From the NCBI RefSeq assembly GCF_003075435.1, contig NZ_QCZJ01000003.1:186001-250000 (forward strand): DNA of 64,000 nt, read 5' to 3'. This document shows positions 45,844 through 52,702 of the stretch, piece by piece. The translations under genes were made by a program, and so were the position numbers. The first letter of the stretch is position 1. The number at the start of each line of letters is the position of its first letter. The notes under the pieces were generated by a model. The model had not been told where the DNA came from and ran no database searches. It was given only the letters and a program-made list of their open reading frames with translations. Source of the stretch: Terrimonas sp. Its GTDB lineage: Bacteria; Bacteroidota; Bacteroidia; Chitinophagales; Chitinophagaceae.

Positions 45844-46311
45844 TTATGCTTTAAAAGATTTAAAAGATCCTATGCCAAGATTGAAAAAATAAATTAATTG
45901 AGTTAACATCAACAAAATAAGGGTTTTGAGATTGATTTTCAGTTGAGCAAACCTGAAAGAAAACAAGTCAGAGTTTTCCAGCTCGGAATAATCATAATAT
46001 CTCCTCGGCATACCCGCAAAACCATTATTTACCATAGCAGTTTTAAGCAAAATAAAAACAAATGCAAGTGTTAGTATAGTATGTACCCACGTGAGAACTG
46101 AAGAATATAAAAGTCTCCCTGTAAAGGTATATAATGCAAAGAGGGAGGAAAGCAGCACAATTAAAAAACAATAAAATATTGTGTTGCCCAAAGCCAGTTC
46201 CGATTCAATAAAATGAAAACCACCTGCTTTCTTTTCATCAATAAAGACAATAAATACAAGGATTACTGCAGGAATAAAAAGAAGATATGGTTTAGTTTAA
46301 AAGTGTTTCAT
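45844..46311 (-). pseudogene. Cytochrome oxidase subunit I-like C-terminal mini-protein with early stop codon
   Basis: From ATG at 46311 the frame reads MKHF, then TAA (46297-46299), then continues open for about 150 codons: TKPYLLFIPAVILVFIVFI, a second helix LGNTIFYCFLIVLLSSLFAL, a third LTWVHTILTLAFVFILLK, then NNGFAGMPRRYYDYSE and a last helix. GMPRRYxDY is the hallmark of the loop before the last helices of heme-copper oxidase subunit I, and the helix spacing fits; the heme-ligand His residues are missing. No ATG follows the stop until late. Translation could start at TTG 46191 (115 residues), losing the first helix. Either a recently broken gene or one with an unusual start. It is not in an oxidase operon. 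Confidence 0.5.
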
Positions 46312-46382
46312 CTACTTCCGAATTCATAGCAAAATACCTGAATTTACAATAAATTGTATATGGTATATCGTAAAATTCTATA

Positions 46383-47012
46383 CTACCCCATAATAGTTCT
46401 GAAAGTTAGATTCACTCTTGGCTTATTAACCAGTTTGGTTGGAGGTAAACGATGCAACCAGTGTGTTTGTGTGGTTCCTTTCATTATTAAAATGCTGCCA
46501 TGCTCCAGGATCAATTCAACCTTTTCTTTGGTTTGTTTATGTTTAAAAGCAAATTTTCGCTCTGCACCAAAAGTCAGAGATGCTATTGCTCCATCTTTTT
46601 TCAGGTCAGTTTCGCCATCACTATGCCAGGCCATCCCTTCATCACCATTATGATACAAATTAGCCAGGCAGGAATTGAATGTTTCACCACTCTCAAATTC
46701 CGTTATATTCTTCAATTCAAGCAAACTATTCATCCAGGGTAAAGCAGTTTTTATTATGTTAGAGTAGGTATACTCAAAAGGCTTGTCGCCATACCAGGCG
46801 ACTTTTCTTTTTGTAATTATTTTTTTTCCAAATATAACCGCTTCATCATTTCTCCACGTAATCGTAGCAAGCAGGGCTTCCAGAAAATGATCCGCTTTTT
46901 CCTTTGCTAATACCCTGCCATAATAATTCACCACACCATCACGCGGAAGCAGGTTTTCATTTTTATCAGTCAAACTACTGAACAGATCCATTTTTCCAAA
47001 TTTTGTATTCAT
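46383..47012 (-). CDS. alkB: Alpha-ketoglutarate-dependent DNA dealkylase AlkB
   Basis: The 209-residue Fe(II)/2-oxoglutarate dioxygenase removes methyl groups from 1-methyladenine and 3-methylcytosine in DNA. Iron ligands appear as the HxD of GMAWHSDGETDL and the distal His in TQTHWLHRLPP; the 2-oxoglutarate-binding Arg is in RVNLTFR. The FGAERKFAFKHKQT strand is typical of the family. Its 5' end overlaps the Ada metal-binding gene by 38 bases, so the three genes 48071 to 46383 form one coupled alkylation-repair operon. Confidence 0.92.
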   Translation of the reverse strand: MNTKFGKMDLFSSLTDKNENLLPRDGVVNYYGRVLAKEKADHFLEALLATITWRNDEAVIFGKKIITKRKVAWYGDKPFEYTYSNIIKTALPWMNSLLELKNITEFESGETFNSCLANLYHNGDEGMAWHSDGETDLKKDGAIASLTFGAERKFAFKHKQTKEKVELILEHGSILIMKGTTQTHWLHRLPPTKLVNKPRVNLTFRTIMG

Positions 47013-47223
47013 TTTTCATACAATGCCCGCATGGGCGATACCCGTTTGCAATAGCCTCTTCTTTCGATAAGAAGAATACCCGGTTAATTCGTGTCATTCG
47101 CTTTCCTGACGGGCAATATAATGTGCCATATATTTTTAAGGCACGGTTGCCGGCAAAATAAATTTTACCAGCTCTTATTTTATAATGCAAATCTGCATCA
47201 CTTACCTGGTCGTGTTTAATCAT
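46975..47223 (-). CDS. Stand-alone Ada-type metal-binding domain protein
   Basis: The 82-residue protein equals the N-terminal zinc domain of Ada alone: KIYGTLYCPSGKRMTRIN, FFLSKEEAIANGYRPCGHC. Three Cys ligands are visible (YCPS and CGHC); the fourth, normally four residues after the first, is Gly here, so the site is incomplete or uses another ligand. In Ada this domain takes methyl groups from phosphotriesters and switches on transcription. Its ATG overlaps the stop of the upstream AraC-methyltransferase gene (ATGA), and its 3' end overlaps alkB. Confidence 0.85.
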   Translation of the reverse strand: MIKHDQVSDADLHYKIRAGKIYFAGNRALKIYGTLYCPSGKRMTRINRVFFLSKEEAIANGYRPCGHCMKNEYKIWKNGSVQ

Positions 47224-48071
47224 TCGTTATTACTTTCCGTTTTAGCTGCTTCCCAACCAATAATTGCAGTCTTCCTGGTATTACCCCACATGTAATCTCC
47301 AAATATCCCGGATGATTGGATAACTCTATGGCAGGGAATTAAGAAAGCCACAGGGTTGCTGCCGATAGCTGTGCCCACAGCTCTTGCTGCACCAGGCTTG
47401 CCCACCTGCTCAGCTATTGAGCCATAAGTTGCCAGTTTACCCATCGGCAATTTGAGTAATGTTTCCCAAACTTTTAATTGAAAGTCTGTTCCTTTTAAAT
47501 GAAGCTTGATCTGATGTAGCCTGCTCCAGTCATGCTGAAAAATGAACAAAGCATTTTGCTGCAGCATATCTAATTTTCTTTGAAAAGCCGCGTTCGGAAA
47601 TCTTGATTTCAAATCGTTTAACGCTTTCTCTTCATCATCCTCAAAAGACATATAACATACGCCTTTAGCAGTGGAAGCAACGATAATATTACCGAAGGGG
47701 CTTTCTGCGAAGCTATAATTAATTGACAGGCTTTTGCCGCCATTTTTGTATTCGGCAGGCGTCATCCCTTCAATATTTATAAAAAGGTCATGCAAACGGC
47801 TTGTTCCTGAAAGTCCGGATTCAAAAGCCGTGTCAAAAATTGTTGCTTTATTTTCAGAGAGTAATTTCCTGGCATGGGCTATTGTAATATACTGCAGGAA
47901 TTTTTTTGGAGTTGTGCCTGCCCATTCGGTAAAAAGCCTTTGAAAATGAAAGGAGCTTAAATGAACCTGCCGGGCAATTTCATCAAGCCCTGGTTGTTGC
48001 CTGAAATTAATTTTTATATAATCAATGGCCTCAGCTATCCGATTGTAATGAATATTTTTCTGTTCGCTCAT
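47220..48071 (-). CDS. ada: AraC-type regulator fused to O6-methylguanine-DNA methyltransferase
   Basis: The 283-residue bifunctional protein lacks the Ada zinc domain. Residues about 8-100 are an AraC helix-turn-helix (DEIARQVHLSSFHFQRLF); the C-terminal half is the suicide methyltransferase: DFQLKVWETLLKLPMGKLAT, GSIAEQVGKPGAARAVG and active-site IPCHRVI. It repairs O6-methylguanine and probably regulates its own operon. The zinc domain is a separate gene immediately downstream, i.e. the domain order of classic Ada is permuted. The frame is open to a TTG at 48092; ATG 48071 is preferred. Confidence 0.9.
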   Translation of the reverse strand: MSEQKNIHYNRIAEAIDYIKINFRQQPGLDEIARQVHLSSFHFQRLFTEWAGTTPKKFLQYITIAHARKLLSENKATIFDTAFESGLSGTSRLHDLFINIEGMTPAEYKNGGKSLSINYSFAESPFGNIIVASTAKGVCYMSFEDDEEKALNDLKSRFPNAAFQRKLDMLQQNALFIFQHDWSRLHQIKLHLKGTDFQLKVWETLLKLPMGKLATYGSIAEQVGKPGAARAVGTAIGSNPVAFLIPCHRVIQSSGIFGDYMWGNTRKTAIIGWEAAKTESNNE

Positions 48072-48208
48072 CTCTTTTAATTTATAACACAAAGGTGAAG
48101 CGAATTTTACGCTTATAAAACCCGGAACTTGCTGAATATTAAGTATTATGTGTTCTGATTATATGAGAAAGCGAAAAAGCAAACCTGAATACAGATTTGC
48201 TTTTTCTG

Positions 48209-48292
48209 TGCCCGAGACTGGATTTGAACCAGCACGCCGTTGCCAGCGCTACCACCTCAAAGTAGTGCGTCTACCAATTTCGCCACCCGGGC
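48209..48292 (-). tRNA. tRNA-Leu (anticodon GAG)
   Basis: The 84-base minus-strand gene folds into a class II cloverleaf: acceptor GCCCGGG with CTCGGGC (one G-U), D-arm with TTGGTAGAC, anticodon stem CTACT/GGTAG with loop TTGAGGT (anticodon GAG), an extended variable arm, T-arm GCTGG-TTCAAAT-CCAGT, discriminator A. The 3' CCA is not encoded. The plus-strand open frame across it is spurious. Confidence 0.95.
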
Positions 48293-48315
48293 TTGGGGCT
48301 GCAAATATAAGAGGA

Positions 48316-49251
48316 TTAATATTCTCCCCCCGAAATTTTTGTTCGTTTTCCTGCGGTAAGTAAAATGCCTGCAATTACCAGGGTTGTGCCAAGCAATTGC
48401 TCCACAAACAAGGGTTCATCTAAAATGAAATGTGCCTGCACAATGGTTGAAACCGGACCTATAGCCGAAATGATCGCAACATTATTTGTTCCTATATGCT
48501 TCATGCCAAACGATAGCATAAATGTAGGCAGCACAGTTGCGAAAACGGCAAGATATACACCGTAAACCCAGTGGACAGAAGATAGCTGAAATAGCTGCGC
48601 ATTTTCCTGTATGGCATAATGAATAAACACGCCGGCAGTTGCAGCAAGCATGGCATACGCGGTAAATCTTGATGCGCCAACCTGGGGAATCATGCTGCCG
48701 CTGCCCGCAATATAAATGGCATAAGTAACGGCGCATAAAAAAATAAGAAAGCTGCCCCAGATAAAATTACTGTTGCCGGTATCAATCCTGAACTCACCTG
48801 CATAAGCCAGAAGAATACCCGCATATGTAAGTATTAATGCAATCTTTTGAGTACGATTTACCGGCTGTTTAAAAACCCATGCATTAATGAGCACGGCAAA
48901 AGAAGGATATAAAAACAATATCAGTCTTTCCAGTCCGGCAGATATATATTGTAAGCCTATAAAATCAAACAAACTGCTTAAATAATAACCAAACAATCCG
49001 AGAAGAATAATATATATCCATTGGCGAACTGTGAGTGAAGCGCTGTTTTTTTTGTTTGCGGCAATCCATGCGGCTATTACATAAAACGGAAGAGAAAACA
49101 ATAAGCGGAGTGTAAGCAGGGTAAGCCCGTTCATACTGGTGTTTCTGAACGCTACTTTTACAGCGATAGCCTTGGTAGAAAACAAAATAGCCCCAATAAA
49201 TGTAATTATAAACCCGGTAATCGCTGTTTTCTGAACTGCTTCGTTTGTCAT
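48316..49251 (-). CDS. EamA/DMT-family transporter
   Basis: The 311-residue protein has about ten membrane helices arranged as two EamA repeats (first starting GFIITFIGAILFSTKAIAVK, second LIFLCAVTYAIYIAGSGSM), the family of drug/metabolite exporters and importers. The substrate is not predictable. It ends 24 bases before the tRNA-Leu gene on the same strand and starts 32 bases downstream of a lipoprotein gene. Confidence 0.88.
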   Translation of the reverse strand: MTNEAVQKTAITGFIITFIGAILFSTKAIAVKVAFRNTSMNGLTLLTLRLLFSLPFYVIAAWIAANKKNSASLTVRQWIYIILLGLFGYYLSSLFDFIGLQYISAGLERLILFLYPSFAVLINAWVFKQPVNRTQKIALILTYAGILLAYAGEFRIDTGNSNFIWGSFLIFLCAVTYAIYIAGSGSMIPQVGASRFTAYAMLAATAGVFIHYAIQENAQLFQLSSVHWVYGVYLAVFATVLPTFMLSFGMKHIGTNNVAIISAIGPVSTIVQAHFILDEPLFVEQLLGTTLVIAGILLTAGKRTKISGGEY

Positions 49252-49283
49252 AGCTGGCTTATAACCTTTTTGAGAGGTTTGTT

Positions 49284-49811
49284 TTACATGTCAAACAAAA
49301 AGTAATATGCTTTTTGCCCTGATGTATCGTACCATAAATATTGATGAGTTTCATGCGCTCCTTTTCGTGAAAATGGAATTAATTTCTCTATTTCGGAACT
49401 GTCCCACCAGGAGAAGTTATGCCATAAGCCGCTACCATTATTGCCGTCTATAATCCCTTTTTTTAAATTAAGATTTGATATGATTTTATTTACAGTCAGC
49501 GTATCACAATTGAAGGAAAATTGATAGTCATGGTCAATGCCCATTTCATCAGCATAACAATAAATATTCTTTACATCTGGGGTAGGATCAAACATGAAAA
49601 ATTCCGAAAAGCGTTTTTTATTAAACTTTGTATCAGGATGATAAGGATCGTAATGGGCAATTATTTTATCCCTTAAATCGGATTTCTTCTCTGCAACGGT
49701 TTGTTTGGTTTTGTCAATAACCTTGCGGCTTTCCTTTTTTATTCTGTCGCACGAAAAAAGGGTCAGAAAAAAAGTAGATGTTAATATATATGCTGGTTTG
49801 AAGTTTAACAT
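49284..49811 (-). CDS. Hypothetical lipoprotein
   Basis: The 175-residue protein has a signal peptide with lipobox LFSC (Cys21) followed by a highly charged helical stretch (DRIKKESRKVIDKTKQTVAE) and then a globular part with DPTPDVKNIYCYADEMG and GSGLWHNFSWWDSSEI. The tryptophan-rich C-terminal part suggests a small beta fold. I know no family for it. Transcription with the EamA gene is likely (32-base gap). Confidence 0.72.
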   Translation of the reverse strand: MLNFKPAYILTSTFFLTLFSCDRIKKESRKVIDKTKQTVAEKKSDLRDKIIAHYDPYHPDTKFNKKRFSEFFMFDPTPDVKNIYCYADEMGIDHDYQFSFNCDTLTVNKIISNLNLKKGIIDGNNGSGLWHNFSWWDSSEIEKLIPFSRKGAHETHQYLWYDTSGQKAYYFLFDM

Positions 49812-50086
49812 GCCGATTTAAAATGTTGCGGAGTTATGCAAATACCCTGACCCTGTTAATCATTATCTTATTTAGTTTTTTTATGGTACAGCCAACAGCA
49901 ATACTACTATGAATCTTTATTGCGTCGTACTCTTCAACTATAATGCTTCTATGAGCATGGTCAAAACTAAATAAGTCATTCACAGGTAAACAGCATCCAG
50001 CGTATTTAACATTATACAGAATAAAGCAAAAGCGTCATCTTTCATTTCTCCTCACCTTTACCCTTCAATTGATTTATTGCCAATAC

Positions 50087-50899
50087 TTACACACTTACAT
50101 TAAAATCCCTCAATGCATCATTAAGACTTGTTTTAAGATCGGTGCTTGCCTTGCGCTGGCCAATGATCAATGCGCAACTCACACCGTATTCACCAGCAGG
50201 AAATTTTTTATTATACGTGCCTGGTATCACCACGCTTCGGGCTGGTATCCTGCCCTTGTATTCTACTGGCTCACTGCCGCTGACATCAATAATTTTTGTG
50301 CTCTTTGTCAACACTACATTTGCGCCGAGCACCGCTTCCTTTTCTACCATAACGCCTTCCACCACAATGCAGCGGCTTCCAATAAAGCAACCATCCTCCA
50401 CAATTACCGGGCTTGCCTGTAAAGGCTCAAGTACGCCGCCAATACCAACACCGCCACTCAGGTGAACACCTTTGCCAATCTGCGCACAGCTGCCTACGGT
50501 AGCCCAGGTATCAACCATTGTACCTTCATCAACATATGCGCCAATATTTACATAGCTCGGCATTAAAACCACATTCTTCGCAATATAAGCTCCGTACCTG
50601 GCTACCGCATGGGGAACAGCACGAACACCAAGTTCTTTATACCCGCTTTTTAATAACATTTTATCATGAAACTCAAATGGTTCTATATTCCAGGTTTGCA
50701 TTGGCTGAATAGCAAAATACATCAATATTGCTTGCTTTACCCATTCGTTTACAACCCATTCGTCAGCAGAAGGAGAGGCAGTGCGAAGGCGCCCCTTGTC
50801 TACATCTTCTATTACAATCTTTACGGCTTCCTTATATTCTTCATCTTTTAATAACTCTCTGTTTTCCCAGGCTTTTTGAATTAACTGTTGAACATCCAT
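50087..50899 (-). CDS. dapD: 2,3,4,5-tetrahydropyridine-2,6-dicarboxylate N-succinyltransferase
   Basis: The 270-residue trimeric enzyme carries out the succinyl-CoA-dependent step of lysine and diaminopimelate synthesis. The left-handed beta-helix is evident from hexapeptide repeats (KNVVLMPSYVNIGAYVDEGT, VGSCAQIGKGVHLSGGVGIG). The N-terminal helical domain carries the substrate-binding region RRTASPS-like RLRTASPSADEW. ATG 50899 is chosen over a TTG 21 bases upstream. It is divergent from tsaC with only 64 bases between the starts. Confidence 0.95.
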   Translation of the reverse strand: MDVQQLIQKAWENRELLKDEEYKEAVKIVIEDVDKGRLRTASPSADEWVVNEWVKQAILMYFAIQPMQTWNIEPFEFHDKMLLKSGYKELGVRAVPHAVARYGAYIAKNVVLMPSYVNIGAYVDEGTMVDTWATVGSCAQIGKGVHLSGGVGIGGVLEPLQASPVIVEDGCFIGSRCIVVEGVMVEKEAVLGANVVLTKSTKIIDVSGSEPVEYKGRIPARSVVIPGTYNKKFPAGEYGVSCALIIGQRKASTDLKTSLNDALRDFNVSV

Positions 50900-50917
50900 G
50901 ATAGTAAAAATTTTTTG

Positions 50918-50925
50918 CAAACTTA
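50918..50925 (-). promoter_or_regulatory. Putative -7 box for dapD
   Basis: On the minus strand TAAGTTTG matches TAnnTTTG, 19 bases before the dapD ATG. It abuts the -33 region of the divergent tsaC promoter, so the two could compete. Confidence 0.4.
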
Positions 50926-50930
50926 ATCAG

Positions 50931-50959
50931 TTTGTGTATTTGAAGTGTGACTATTTTTG
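50931..50959 (+). promoter_or_regulatory. Promoter of tsaC, probably leaderless transcript
   Basis: TTTG at 50931-50934 and TATTTTTG at 50952-50959 (17-base spacing) fit the Bacteroidota -33/-7 pattern. The ATG at 50964 is only four bases after the -7 box, so the transcript should start at or next to the start codon. Confidence 0.55.
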
Positions 50960-50963
50960 CCGG

Positions 50964-51530
50964 ATGAATTTTACGGAAGATGTTGAAAATTGCCTGCAGG
51001 TATTGCGTTCCGGAGGCACCATATTATATCCTACCGATACCATATGGGGACTTGGCTGCGATGCCACAAATGAAACTGCGGTTAAAAGAATTTATTCTAT
51101 AAAGCAACGTGAAGAAAGTAAGGCGCTGATCGTATTGCTTGCAGATGAGCGTGAAATTATAAAATATGTAGCCCAGCCTGATCTTCGTGTGTTTGATTAC
51201 CTGCAAAATACTATTCAGCCAACCACTGTAATTTATAAAGGCGCTATTGGCCTGGCAGATAATCTTATTGCTGCTGATGGCAGCATTGCTATCCGCCTGG
51301 TGAAAGATGAATTTTGCAGAAATCTTATCCGCAGGTTCAAAAAACCCATTGTGTCTACATCTGCCAATATTTCCGGGCAACCTGCCCCACCATTTTTTTC
51401 TGCAGTAAATAACGAAATAAAACAAGCTGTAGATTATGTGGTAAATTACCGCTGGGATGATGAAACTCCGAAACAACCGTCTTCAGTGATTATTTGGAAT
51501 GATGATGGTACCGTAAGGGTTTTGCGATAA
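50964..51530 (+). CDS. tsaC: L-threonylcarbamoyladenylate synthase (TsaC/YrdC)
   Basis: The 188-residue enzyme makes threonylcarbamoyl-AMP for t6A37 modification of ANN-decoding tRNAs. The core motif LRSGGTILYPTDTIWGLGCD and KRIYSIKQREESKALIVLL, then STSANISGQPAP, are typical of the YrdC fold; the C-terminal Sua5 domain is absent (TsaC form). The frame is open 66 bases upstream to ATG 50898, but the motif spacing and promoter favour 50964. It is followed by a glycosyltransferase gene after 22 bases. Confidence 0.93.
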   Translation: MNFTEDVENCLQVLRSGGTILYPTDTIWGLGCDATNETAVKRIYSIKQREESKALIVLLADEREIIKYVAQPDLRVFDYLQNTIQPTTVIYKGAIGLADNLIAADGSIAIRLVKDEFCRNLIRRFKKPIVSTSANISGQPAPPFFSAVNNEIKQAVDYVVNYRWDDETPKQPSSVIIWNDDGTVRVLR

Positions 51531-51552
51531 AGTTTCATTCCAAAAAAAATTC

Positions 51553-52554
51553 ATGCAAAAATTCCTGATCATACAAACAGCGTTTATTGGTGATGTGGTG
51601 CTGGCAACACCATTGATAGAAAAATTGCATGCTTTTTTTCCGGATGCGCAGATAGATTTTTTACTAAGAAAAGGCAATGAAAGTTTATTGCAGGGCCATC
51701 CTTATTTAAATAAAGTATTAATATGGAATAAAAAAGAAGGGAAATATCGTTCATTATGGAATTTGCTCAAGCTGATCAGGAAGCATAAATATTATAAGTT
51801 GATCAATTTGCAGCGGTTTGGCGCTACCGGTTTCCTTACCGCTTTTTCCGGAGCAAAAGAAAAGATTGGATTTGATAAAAATCCTTTCAGCTTTATGTTT
51901 GATGTGGCGGTTAAACATGCTATGAAATCCGATGTTCAGTCGCCGCATGAAACGGTACGCAATCTTTCGTTGATTGAACATTTTACAGATAATAGTATTT
52001 ACAAGCCAAAGCTGTATCCTCTGCCGCATGATTACAATACAGTTGAAAAATACAAACAATGGTCTTATATCTGTATAGCGCCTGCATCCGTATGGTTTAC
52101 CAAACAGTATCCTAAAGATAAATGGGTAAGCTTTATACAAACACTGCCCGGAGAATTAATGGTATATCTTCTCGGAGCGCCTTCGGAGAAACAATTATGC
52201 GCCGACATTATGCATGCTTCCGGAAGGCATGATATAAAAAGCTTAGCCGGGGAATTAACTTTTTTACAGTCTGCCGCACTGATGCGTGATGCAACCATGA
52301 ATTATGTAAACGATTCCGCGCCCATGCATTTTGCCTCGGCAATGAATGCTCCGGTAACGGCTGTATACTGCTCCACTGTTCCAGCATTTGGTTATGGGCC
52401 GCTTTCCGATAAAAGATATATAGTTGAAGTGAAAGAAAACCTTGATTGCAGACCATGCGGCTTGCATGGCTATAAAGCTTGCCCGCTGCAGCATTTTAAT
52501 TGTGCATATCATATCAGCGATCAGCAATTGCTGGAAACGTTGGGGGAGTTATAA
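51553..52554 (+). CDS. Glycosyltransferase family 9 (heptosyltransferase-like)
   Basis: The 333-residue protein resembles ADP-heptose:LPS heptosyltransferases (GT9), which build the lipopolysaccharide inner core on the cytoplasmic face. Visible are IIQTAFIGDVVLATPLIEKL (N-terminal acceptor domain), YICIAPASVWFTKQYPKDKW and the nucleotide-binding region AALMRDATMNYVNDSAPMHF. The C-terminal Cys cluster (CRPCGLHGYKACPLQHFNC) is also seen in related proteins. Exact sugar is unknown. It forms an operon with tsaC. Confidence 0.88.
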   Translation: MQKFLIIQTAFIGDVVLATPLIEKLHAFFPDAQIDFLLRKGNESLLQGHPYLNKVLIWNKKEGKYRSLWNLLKLIRKHKYYKLINLQRFGATGFLTAFSGAKEKIGFDKNPFSFMFDVAVKHAMKSDVQSPHETVRNLSLIEHFTDNSIYKPKLYPLPHDYNTVEKYKQWSYICIAPASVWFTKQYPKDKWVSFIQTLPGELMVYLLGAPSEKQLCADIMHASGRHDIKSLAGELTFLQSAALMRDATMNYVNDSAPMHFASAMNAPVTAVYCSTVPAFGYGPLSDKRYIVEVKENLDCRPCGLHGYKACPLQHFNCAYHISDQQLLETLGEL

Positions 52555-52700
52555 GCTATCGGCTGTCAGCTGTCATCGATCAGCGATGGAACAAATGGTA
52601 AACGCAGCAAGAAACCAGGGAACAAGGTGTAACCTATGACCTGCAATAGATACCCTGGGACTTACAACCGCCATCAGCTGATAGCTGACAGCTATCAGCT
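52554..52700. repeat. Dispersed AGCTATCGGCTGTCAGC-type palindrome, copy 3
   Basis: AGCTATCGGCTGTCAGCTGT (52554-52573) faces ATCAGCTGATAGCTGACAGC plus TATCAGCT (52673-52700), an imperfect inverted repeat around a 97-base centre. It exactly fills the space between the convergent stop codons of the GT9 gene and the histidine kinase gene. Confidence 0.78.
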
Positions 52701-52702
52701 AC

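Noticed and set aside
46975-48071. Interpreting the Ada genes as one frameshifted ada
   Set aside because: The zinc domain lies after, not before, the AraC-methyltransferase part, and both genes have clean overlapping starts and stops.
48148-48363. 71-codon plus-strand open frame
   Set aside because: It runs through the tRNA-Leu gene on the opposite strand; the tRNA fold is unambiguous.
49823-49912. 29-codon hydrophobic open frame upstream of the lipoprotein gene
   Set aside because: No promoter, no conservation evidence and an ordinary hydrophobic composition for AT-rich DNA.
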